Assembly (NCBI GenBank): GCA_964490275.1
Contig: CAZBBL010000057.1
Coordinates: 1 to 11,711 of the forward strand
DNA from: JAGBWK01 sp964490275
GTDB lineage: Bacteria > Bacteroidota > Bacteroidia > Bacteroidales > Muribaculaceae
DNA: 11,711 bases
Direction: 5' to 3'
A model generated the notes under the pieces. That model had not been told where the DNA came from. It saw only the letters and a list, made by a program, of their open reading frames with translations, and made no database searches. Within the stretch, counting starts at the first letter, position 1, and each line of letters begins with the position of its first letter. Position numbers and translations under genes: made by a program. Below, piece by piece: positions 6,309 to 11,711 of this stretch.

Positions 6309-7520
6309 ATGAAAACTAACATCCTCTTAGCAATGCTCGCCATTGGCGGCATCATCCTCCCTGCTCAAAAAGCCGCAGCACAAGACACCGTCATGGTCAG
6401 TGAAAGCCTGACTATGGTCGCCGACCCATCGACGTGCAGCAGCAAATACTACTCCACCACCGGCGACAACTGGTTCTTGCAGCTCGGCGCCGGCGTCAAC
6501 GTCCCGTTCGTCGAATACAAACTCGACAAAGGCGACCCCGCCCGCCACTTTACTATGGCCTACAACCTTGGCTTCGGCAAATGGATGTCGCCCTATCTGG
6601 CTTGGCGCATATCCATGCAATATGGCTCCATCCATTGGGACTACCAAACCTACTCTAAAGCAAAAATGGCCAACGCCAACCTCGACTTCATGTGGGATAT
6701 GTTCAACTCCTTAGGCGGCGTTAACACCTCGAGAGTATTCTCCATCGTGCCCTTCGTAGGCCTTGGCGGAACATTCACCTACGACTTTAAAGCCTCGGCT
6801 ACCAACATCTACAACGACCACGGCTCTCTGCGCCACAACTCCTGGACACTGCCCGTATCGGCCGGATTGCAAATGCGCCTGCGCCTCTGCTCCTACGCCG
6901 ACTTCTTCGTCGAAGGCCGCGCCTCGTTCTATGGCGACAACTTCAACCTCTGCGCCTACGGAGCCCCAGTCGACATCGACATTACAGCCCTCGCCGGATT
7001 CACCATCAACTTTGGCGGCAGCAACTTCAAATCGTTCAACCGCTGCAACGACCTCGCATATATCAATAGTCTGAACGGACAAATCAACGCCATGCGTGCC
7101 GACCTCGCCGCCACCGCAGCTGCCCTCGCCGTCGCTCAATCACAGCTCCCATGCCCCGAAGTGGCACAAGTCGATGAAACACAAATCATCACCGCGCCGA
7201 TGCTCACCACCGTGCGTTTCACCATCAATTCCGACCAAGTTTCCGAACAAGAAATGGTCAACGTCTACAACGTAGCTCAATACCTCAACGACAACCCCGG
7301 CATTGACGTCGTCATCTGTGGCTATGCCGACAAAGACACCGGCTCGGCTCAATACAACCTCGAGCTCTCTCAACGCCGTGCCCAAACCGTCTACAACCTG
7401 CTCACCGACACCTACGGCATCAGCCCTTCTCGCCTCGCCATCGACGCCCAAGGCAGCTCCACTCAAATCTACCCCAACAACGATTGGAATCGAATCGTCA
7501 TCTTCGTCCCCGCATTCTGA
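6309..7520 (+). CDS. Outer-membrane beta-barrel protein with OmpA C-terminal domain
   Basis: A 403-residue exported protein. Residues 1-25 are a signal peptide ending KAAAQ. Residues about 53-238 alternate aromatic and polar residues in repeated beta-strands (for example WFLQLGAGVNVPFVEY, FTYDF, FVEGRASFYG, ITALAGFTINFG), as expected for an outer-membrane barrel. A helical linker follows (about 248-280, Ala/Leu-rich, potentially coiled), then the OmpA-like peptidoglycan-binding domain (about 297-401). There, GYAD (338-341) gives the ligand Asp D341 and NLELSQRRA (350-358) gives the ligand Arg R357. The domain closes with WNRIVIF instead of the usual NRRVEI. It resembles the major OmpA proteins of Bacteroides and is expected to link outer membrane and cell wall. 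It follows the PBP terminator; I found no exact TAnnTTTG box in the gap. Confidence 0.9.
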   Translation: MKTNILLAMLAIGGIILPAQKAAAQDTVMVSESLTMVADPSTCSSKYYSTTGDNWFLQLGAGVNVPFVEYKLDKGDPARHFTMAYNLGFGKWMSPYLAWRISMQYGSIHWDYQTYSKAKMANANLDFMWDMFNSLGGVNTSRVFSIVPFVGLGGTFTYDFKASATNIYNDHGSLRHNSWTLPVSAGLQMRLRLCSYADFFVEGRASFYGDNFNLCAYGAPVDIDITALAGFTINFGGSNFKSFNRCNDLAYINSLNGQINAMRADLAATAAALAVAQSQLPCPEVAQVDETQIITAPMLTTVRFTINSDQVSEQEMVNVYNVAQYLNDNPGIDVVICGYADKDTGSAQYNLELSQRRAQTVYNLLTDTYGISPSRLAIDAQGSSTQIYPNNDWNRIVIFVPAF

Positions 7521-7544
7521 CACCTCCCTCAAATATCCATTTTC

Positions 7545-7576
7545 TACAAAATTTGACATTTTTGTAAATATTTTTT
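7545..7576 (+). terminator. Weak terminator-like hairpin after the ompA-like gene
   Basis: TACAAAA (7545-7551) pairs with TTTTGTA (7560-7566) around an 8-base loop, followed by AATATTTTTT. The stem is AT-only apart from one G-C pair, so it is weak, but its place 24 bases after the stop codon and the T-run fit a terminator. Confidence 0.45.
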
Positions 7577-7585
7577 AGAAAACTC

Positions 7586-7615
7586 TTGCTATTAAAAAAC
7601 AAATAACTAACTTTG
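7586..7615 (+). promoter_or_regulatory. Promoter of the Phe/Tyr leader and pheA operon
   Basis: TTG (7586-7588, in CTTGCT) and TAACTTTG (7608-7615) form a Bacteroidota-type -33/-7 pair with a 19-base spacer, the best promoter in the window. Transcription would begin near 7622, giving a leader peptide 5' untranslated region of only about 24 bases. This fixes the leader gene and attenuator as part of the pheA transcript. Confidence 0.75.
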
Positions 7616-7645
7616 CAGCGTCTAACCAAAACATTTGCAGACACA

Positions 7646-7699
7646 ATGACTCGATTTAGCTCATATTTCTTCTCTTTTTATTTTTATTTTCAACAATAA
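7646..7699 (+). CDS. Phe/Tyr-rich leader peptide of the pheA operon
   Basis: A 17-codon frame, MTRFSSYFFSFYFYFQQ, then TAA. Six Phe and three Tyr codons are present, eight of them within the nine codons 7664-7690. It resembles the Phe-rich pheA leader of enterobacteria in logic, not in sequence. It lies about 24 bases after the predicted transcription start and is followed by an antiterminator segment, an intrinsic terminator and then pheA. The peptide itself probably has no function; the role would be to stall ribosomes when charged tRNA-Phe or tRNA-Tyr is scarce. There is no Trp codon, which matches the downstream genes (Phe/Tyr branch). The 11 bases AGACACAATGA around its start are identical to those around the pheA start. 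Too short for routine gene calling; the inference rests on composition, position and the RNA folds. Confidence 0.82.
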   Translation: MTRFSSYFFSFYFYFQQ

Positions 7700-7717
7700 A
7701 AACGGGGTTTTATGAGC
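7659..7717 (+). promoter_or_regulatory. Candidate anti-antiterminator pairing (segments 1:2)
   Basis: GCTCATA (7659-7665, codons 5-7 of the leader) is complementary to TATGAGC (7711-7717) over 7 bases. When formed it would tie up the end of segment 2 and so favour the terminator. A ribosome stalled on the Phe/Tyr codons would cover segment 1. A 7-base match could arise by chance, so this part is less secure than the 2:3 and 3:4 pairings. Confidence 0.45.
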
Positions 7718-7758
7718 CATTCCGAAAACGATTGAATGATTAACAATATAAAATCCCG
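7703..7758 (+). promoter_or_regulatory. Antiterminator (segments 2:3) of the pheA attenuator
   Basis: Bases 7703-7714 (CGGGGTTTTATG) can pair with 7747-7758 (TATAAAATCCCG) over 12 contiguous positions, ten Watson-Crick and two G-U. The 3' arm contains the whole 5' arm of the terminator (7750-7758), so the two folds exclude each other. A small CATTC/GAATG stem (7718-7722 with 7734-7738) fits inside the loop. Segment 2 begins four bases after the leader stop codon, so a ribosome finishing the leader would cover it, while one stalled at Phe/Tyr codons would leave it free. Confidence 0.75.
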
Positions 7759-7786
7759 CCTTTGCAGACGGGATTTTTTATTTTAT
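7750..7786 (+). terminator. Attenuator terminator (segments 3:4) before pheA
   Basis: AAAATCCCG (7750-7758) pairs perfectly with CGGGATTTT (7769-7777) around a 10-base loop and runs into TTTTTTATTTTAT. It lies between the operon promoter and pheA, ending 20 bases before the pheA start. A terminator here makes sense only if readthrough is controlled. Confidence 0.88.
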
Positions 7787-7805
7787 AGATACTTTAAAAG
7801 ACACA

Positions 7806-8666
7806 ATGAAAAAACGAGTGACTATCCAAGGTGTTGCCGGGTGCTATCACGACGCTGCCGCCCGCCAATATTTCAAAGACGAAGAGATTGAAACAATCCC
7901 CTGCGACACCTTCCCGACTATGTTTGACACCCTCGCTACCGACGCCTCTCTCTATGGCATTGTCGCCATCGAAAACACCATCGCCGGAAGCCTCCTCCAA
8001 AATCACGAACTGCTGCGTCAAAGCAACCTGCAAATCATAGGCGAATACAAAATGAGAATCTCTCACGCCCTGGCCGCCCTCCCCGGCGAAACAATCGACT
8101 CGCTCACCGAAGTCAACTCCCATCCCATCGCCCTGATGCAATGCGAGCAATATCTCCGCCGCCACCCCAACCTCAAAATGATCGAAAAATTCGACACCGC
8201 CGGCAGCGCTCGCGAAATCTCCGAACACCACCTCTCCGGCCACGCCGCCGTCTGTGGCGAATACGCCGCCGAGCTTTACGGACTCAACATCCTCGACCGC
8301 AGCATCGAAACCAACAAACGCAATTTCACTCGTTTCCTCATCATTGCCGACCCGCTGCTCGCCGCCGAAGCCCATCGCAATGCCCCCATCGACAAAGCAT
8401 CGGTCGTCTTCACTCTCCCTCACACCAACGGAGCCTTGTCAAAAGTGTTGACAATCCTCTCCTTCTACGACATGAACTTATCAAAAATACAATCGTTGCC
8501 AATCATTGGTCGCGAATGGGAATATCGTTTCTACGTCGACCTCACATTCGACGACTACGCTCGCTATCGCCAAGCCGTCGATGCCGCCCGTCCGCTCACC
8601 AACGACTTCAAAATACTTGGCGAATACTGCCACTGTGATACCAAAATCAACCAACCAAATGAATAA
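7806..8666 (+). CDS. pheA: Prephenate dehydratase
   Basis: A 286-residue cytosolic enzyme that converts prephenate to phenylpyruvate, CO2 and water, the committed step to Phe. The catalytic PDT domain (about 1-185) shows IENTIAGS (55-62), NSHPIAL (104-110) and NFTRF (173-177, with the essential T-R-F). An ACT domain follows (about 197-277), with GALSKVL (209-215) where the family has the GAL(V) Phe-binding motif. The second regulatory motif ESRP reads QSLP (229-232) in KIQSLPIIGREWEYRFYVD, so Phe feedback may be altered. There is no chorismate mutase domain here; that activity is fused to DAHP synthase two genes on. It is the first structural gene after the Phe/Tyr attenuator, and its stop overlaps the aminotransferase start. 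The ATG at 7806 has no Shine-Dalgarno, as usual in this phylum. Confidence 0.95.
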   Translation: MKKRVTIQGVAGCYHDAAARQYFKDEEIETIPCDTFPTMFDTLATDASLYGIVAIENTIAGSLLQNHELLRQSNLQIIGEYKMRISHALAALPGETIDSLTEVNSHPIALMQCEQYLRRHPNLKMIEKFDTAGSAREISEHHLSGHAAVCGEYAAELYGLNILDRSIETNKRNFTRFLIIADPLLAAEAHRNAPIDKASVVFTLPHTNGALSKVLTILSFYDMNLSKIQSLPIIGREWEYRFYVDLTFDDYARYRQAVDAARPLTNDFKILGEYCHCDTKINQPNE

Positions 8667-9831
8667 CTCTGCTATCAAACCCGCCCAACGCGTCGACCGC
8701 ATACAAGAATACTACTTCTCACGCAAGCTCAAAGAAGTAGCCGCCCTCAACGCCGCCGGCAACGACATCATCTCGCTCGGCATCGGTGGCCCCGACCTCC
8801 CTCCCGACCAATCTGTCATCGACACCCTCTGCCAAGCTGCCAACGTTGCCTCAAACCATAGCTACCAAACCCACATCGGCCTTCCCGAGCTACGCGCCGA
8901 ATTTGCCAACTGGTATAAACGCAACTACGACGTCGACCTCAACCCCGACAACGAAATCCTCCCTCTTATCGGCTCAAAAGAGGGCGTGCTCCACGTCTCG
9001 CTGACTTTCCTCAACCCCGGCGACGGCGTCCTCGTGCCCAACCCCGGCTACCCAACCTACTCCTCGGTCAGCAAAATGATCGGCGCCGAAATATTCAACT
9101 ACGACCTCACTGAAGAAAACGGCTGGTATCCCGACTTTGCCAAGCTCGAACAACTTCCACTCGACCGCATCAAACTAATGTGGGTCAACTACCCCCACAT
9201 GCCTACCGGCACACCGGCCTCCATCGGATTGTTCGATCGATTGGTAAATTTTGGCCGTAAGCACAACATCGTCATTGTCCACGACAATCCATATAGCTTC
9301 ATACTCAACAAAAATCCGATGAGCATCCTCTCTGTCAAAGGAGCCAAAGACATTGTCCTCGAAATGAACTCGCTGAGCAAAAGCCACAACATGGCCGGCT
9401 GGCGTATGGGCATGGTTGCCTCCAACCCCACATTCATCTCATGGATGCTCAAAGTGAAATCCAACATCGACTCGGGCCAATTCAAGCCCACAATGCTCGC
9501 TGCCACCCAGGCCCTCAAACTCGGTCCCGACTGGTATGCCAAAGTCAATGCCACATATGCCTCACGCCGACAAACCGCCGAAGACATTATGACACAGCTC
9601 GGATGCACTTTCAACCCCTCCCAACAAGGTCTGTTCCTTTGGGGACGCATCCCCGACACCGAGCCCTCATCCGAAGCTCTCGCCGACCGCTTGCTCTACA
9701 ACGCTCGCGTATTCCTTACCCCCGGGTTTATCTTCGGGTCGAACGGCGAACGCTATATACGCATATCTCTTTGCACCCCCGTTGAACGTATGCAAGAAGC
9801 CCTGCAACGCATCATCAACAGCAACGCTTAA
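8659..9831 (+). CDS. Class I PLP aminotransferase of the aromatic operon
   Basis: A 390-residue fold-type I aminotransferase that probably transaminates phenylpyruvate and hydroxyphenylpyruvate to Phe and Tyr, given its place between pheA and the DAHP synthase gene. The PLP lysine is K241 in NSLSKSHNMAGWRMG, with R249 for the phosphate, D209-x-x-Y212 (DNPY) for the PLP ring, and R368 (YIRIS) for the substrate carboxylate. The NPTG-type motif reads NYPHMPTG (177-184), so Met181 stands where Asn normally contacts the PLP oxygen. The overall sequence is close to the LL-diaminopimelate/aspartate aminotransferase group, so a DAP or Asp role is an alternative. The start at 8659 is chosen because it overlaps the pheA stop as ATGAATAA; an earlier in-frame ATG at 8506 lies deep inside pheA and would add 51 unrelated residues. 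Confidence 0.88.
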   Translation: MNNSAIKPAQRVDRIQEYYFSRKLKEVAALNAAGNDIISLGIGGPDLPPDQSVIDTLCQAANVASNHSYQTHIGLPELRAEFANWYKRNYDVDLNPDNEILPLIGSKEGVLHVSLTFLNPGDGVLVPNPGYPTYSSVSKMIGAEIFNYDLTEENGWYPDFAKLEQLPLDRIKLMWVNYPHMPTGTPASIGLFDRLVNFGRKHNIVIVHDNPYSFILNKNPMSILSVKGAKDIVLEMNSLSKSHNMAGWRMGMVASNPTFISWMLKVKSNIDSGQFKPTMLAATQALKLGPDWYAKVNATYASRRQTAEDIMTQLGCTFNPSQQGLFLWGRIPDTEPSSEALADRLLYNARVFLTPGFIFGSNGERYIRISLCTPVERMQEALQRIINSNA

Positions 9832-9871
9832 TCTATTTTTAAACTAACGCTTATTTAACTCTGAAACAGCG

Positions 9872-10945
9872 ATGACACAACTACAACCAATCAATTTCGA
9901 AGGCGTAGATTCATCCAAGCCAATTATCATTGCCGGCCCCTGCAGCGCCGAAACTCGCGACCAAGTACTCACAACAGCTCACGAACTCGCCCAAAACGGC
10001 ATCAAAATATTCCGCGCCGGTATCTGGAAACCGCGCACCAAACCCGGAGGCTTTGAAGGTGTAGGCATCGAAGGCCTCCAATGGCTCAAAGACGTCAAAG
10101 CCGAAACCGGCATGTATGTCGCCACAGAAGTCGCCACACGTCAACACGTCGAAGCCGCCTTGGAAGCCGGTGTCGACCTCCTTTGGATTGGCGCCCGCAC
10201 ATCGGCCAACCCATTCGCCATGCAAGAAATCGCCGACGCCCTCTCCGATGCCAAAGCCGACGTCCCCGTGCTCGTCAAAAACCCGGTCAACCCCGACCTC
10301 GAGCTATGGATTGGAGCCATGCAACGTATCTACAACGCAGGCATCCATCGCATCGGAGCCATCCACCGCGGATTTAGCGCTTACGGCAAACACCTCTACC
10401 GCAACATGCCCCAATGGCACATCCCCATCGAGCTACGCTTGCGCTACCCCAATCTCCCTATCATCTGCGACCCATCTCACATCGGCGGCAAACGCGAACT
10501 CATATCATCGCTCTCTCAGCAAGCTCTCGACATGGGCTTCAACGGCCTCATCATCGAAAGCCATTGCAACCCCGACTGCGCTTGGAGCGACGCTTCTCAG
10601 CAGGTGACACCCGAGATACTCAACTTCATCCTCAACACCCTCGTCATTCGCGCCGAGAAAAATTCAACCGAAAACCTCACTCTCCTGCGCCAACAAATCG
10701 ACCAAATCGACAACGAGCTGCTCGAAACCCTCAGCAAACGTATGCGCGTGTCGCGTGAAATAGGCCTTTACAAAAAAGAACATCGTATGCCCGTCGTACA
10801 AGCCAACCGCTACAACGACATCATAGCCACACGCATCAAAGCAGCTCAAGAAATGGGCATCGACCCCGAAGCCATGCGCACCATCCTCCTCGCCATTCAC
10901 GAAGAGTCAGTGCGTCAACAAGTCGAAATTCTCAACCAACGCTAA
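9872..10945 (+). CDS. aroF: Bifunctional DAHP synthase / chorismate mutase
   Basis: A 357-residue fusion. Residues about 1-262 form a type I-beta DAHP synthase, condensing PEP and erythrose 4-phosphate at the entry to the shikimate pathway. Metal ligands are visible as C24 (GPCS), H203 (DPSH), E229 (ESH) and D240, with KPR at 53-55 for PEP. Residues about 266-357 form an AroQ-type chorismate mutase with R273 (LLRQQIDQID), R290 and K301 in the usual active-site spacing. This order, mutase at the C-terminus, is the Porphyromonas gingivalis arrangement, in which the mutase domain provides allosteric control of the synthase by prephenate. Here it couples pathway entry to the Phe/Tyr branch. It lies 40 bases after the aminotransferase gene and 14 before tyrA, in the same operon. 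The symbol is the common name for this family and does not imply the E. coli type. Confidence 0.93.
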   Translation: MTQLQPINFEGVDSSKPIIIAGPCSAETRDQVLTTAHELAQNGIKIFRAGIWKPRTKPGGFEGVGIEGLQWLKDVKAETGMYVATEVATRQHVEAALEAGVDLLWIGARTSANPFAMQEIADALSDAKADVPVLVKNPVNPDLELWIGAMQRIYNAGIHRIGAIHRGFSAYGKHLYRNMPQWHIPIELRLRYPNLPIICDPSHIGGKRELISSLSQQALDMGFNGLIIESHCNPDCAWSDASQQVTPEILNFILNTLVIRAEKNSTENLTLLRQQIDQIDNELLETLSKRMRVSREIGLYKKEHRMPVVQANRYNDIIATRIKAAQEMGIDPEAMRTILLAIHEESVRQQVEILNQR

Positions 10946-10959
10946 GCCACTACCCAACA

Positions 10960-11711
10960 ATGAAAATACTCATACTCGGCGCCGGCAAAATGGGCACATT
11001 CTTCAGCGATATCCTATCGTTTGACCACCGCGTCGCTATCTACGACACCAACCCGCAAAAGCTCCGATTCACATTCAACACCGAGCGATTTACCGACATC
11101 GACCAAATACGACAATTCCAACCCGAATTGGTCATCAATGCCGCTACCGTCAAATATACCATCCCGGCCTTCCAATCCGTCATGGACGCTATCCCGCAAA
11201 ACGCCATTCTCTCCGACATCGCCTCGGTAAAAACCGGCTTACCCGAATTTTACGCCTCCGCCGGCCATCCGTTCGTCTCGACCCACCCCATGTTTGGCCC
11301 TACGTTTGCCTCACTTAGCAACCTCGCCAACGAAAACGCCATTATCATCTCCGAGAGCGACCACCTTGGCAAAGTATTCTTCCGCGACCTCTACAACCGC
11401 CTTGGCCTCCACATCGAAGAATACACCTTCGCCGAACACGACTCTACTATCGCCTACTCGCTCTCCATACCATTCGCCTCAACATTGGTCTTCGCCGGCA
11501 TCATGCGCCATCAAAACGCCCCCGGCACAACCTTCAAACGCCACATGGCCATCGCCAAAGGACTAATGTCTGAAGACGACTACCTACTGAGCGAAATTCT
11601 ATTCAACCCCAACACCCCCGACCAGCTACAGCGCATCCAAGAAAAACTCGCCGAGCTACGACAAATCGTCATCGACCACGACGCCGACGCCATGAAACGT
11701 TATCTCGACGC
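10960..11711 (+). CDS. tyrA: Prephenate dehydrogenase, 3' end cut by the window
   Basis: An open frame of 250 codons running off the right edge. It starts MKILILGAGKMGTFF, a Rossmann GxGxxG (7-12) for NAD(P). D29 at the end of the second strand (VAIYDT) suggests NAD. SDIASVKTG (85-93) and STHPMFGP (107-114) are typical TyrA motifs; H109 is the probable catalytic His. The helical dimerisation part follows (about 150 on), with AEHDSTIAYSLSIPF (158-172), where many TyrA proteins have a SHLPH motif; its two His are replaced here by Ser169 and Phe172. The enzyme converts prephenate to 4-hydroxyphenylpyruvate for Tyr. It begins 14 bases after the DAHP synthase stop and is under the same attenuator. 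Little of the protein is probably missing. Confidence 0.9.
   Translation, partial: MKILILGAGKMGTFFSDILSFDHRVAIYDTNPQKLRFTFNTERFTDIDQIRQFQPELVINAATVKYTIPAFQSVMDAIPQNAILSDIASVKTGLPEFYASAGHPFVSTHPMFGPTFASLSNLANENAIIISESDHLGKVFFRDLYNRLGLHIEEYTFAEHDSTIAYSLSIPFASTLVFAGIMRHQNAPGTTFKRHMAIAKGLMSEDDYLLSEILFNPNTPDQLQRIQEKLAELRQIVIDHDADAMKRYLD

Noticed and set aside
7616..7805. T-box or other aptamer riboswitch before pheA
   Set aside because: I see no T-box consensus sequence or long multi-stem aptamer; the short aromatic reading frame with alternative hairpins explains the region better.
8506..8658. Longer aminotransferase frame beginning within pheA
   Set aside because: The extra 51 residues are a shifted reading of the PheA ACT domain; the ATG at 8659 overlaps the pheA stop and matches the family N-terminus.
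9832..9871. Separate promoter before the DAHP synthase gene
   Set aside because: The 40-base gap has no TAnnTTTG box and no terminator precedes it, so co-transcription with pheA is simpler.
1..11711. tRNA, rRNA, insertion sequences, phage genes or CRISPR arrays
   Set aside because: No transposase or integrase frame, no regularly spaced repeats and no recognisable structural RNA were seen.

Overview
The window looks like chromosomal DNA from a Bacteroidales bacterium (Bacteroidota). A Muribaculaceae- or Bacteroides-like gut species is plausible, but I cannot place it more precisely. The evidence is: several upstream regions carry the Bacteroidota -7 promoter element TAnnTTTG; starts lack Shine-Dalgarno sequences and sit in A-rich contexts; a DAHP synthase with a C-terminal chorismate mutase is present, as in Porphyromonas; and the aromatic cluster runs pheA - aminotransferase - DAHP synthase/chorismate mutase - tyrA. 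No rRNA, tRNA, CRISPR array, insertion sequence or phage gene was seen.

Layout. Positions 11-721 (-) hold an AT-rich DUF2971-family orphan, followed by a 300-base gap. The right part of that gap carries two strong GC-rich palindromes (893-930 and 957-988). Positions 1022-1723 (-) encode a glycine-zipper/OmpA lipoprotein that is divergent from an EamA/DMT permease (1934-2875, +). The permease is convergent with, and overlaps by four bases, an AlkD-like HEAT-repeat protein (2872-3420, -). That gene is divergent from a class A penicillin-binding protein (3525-6137, +), which ends at a good intrinsic terminator. A beta-barrel/OmpA outer-membrane protein follows (6309-7520, +). Envelope and peptidoglycan functions therefore dominate the middle of the window.

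From about 7586 to the right edge lies the terminal phenylalanine/tyrosine biosynthesis operon: prephenate dehydratase, a class I aminotransferase, DAHP synthase-chorismate mutase and prephenate dehydrogenase (cut by the window edge). Together they run from E4P + PEP entry to DAHP, then from chorismate through prephenate to phenylpyruvate or hydroxyphenylpyruvate, and finally to Phe/Tyr by transamination.

The most interesting element is in the 285-base gap before pheA. A canonical promoter (-33 at 7586-7588, -7 at 7608-7615) precedes a 17-codon open frame (7646-7699) encoding MTRFSSYFFSFYFYFQQ, with nine Phe/Tyr residues. It is followed by an intrinsic terminator (7750-7786) just upstream of pheA. 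A segment right after the leader stop (7703-7714) can pair over 12 contiguous base pairs with 7747-7758, which includes the 5' arm of the terminator. A segment inside the leader gene (7659-7665) can pair with 7711-7717. This is a complete 1:2 / 2:3 / 3:4 layout of ribosome-mediated transcription attenuation sensing Phe and Tyr. Attenuation of this kind is classical in Proteobacteria; I am not aware of a well-characterised Bacteroidota example. All of this is read from sequence and not tested.
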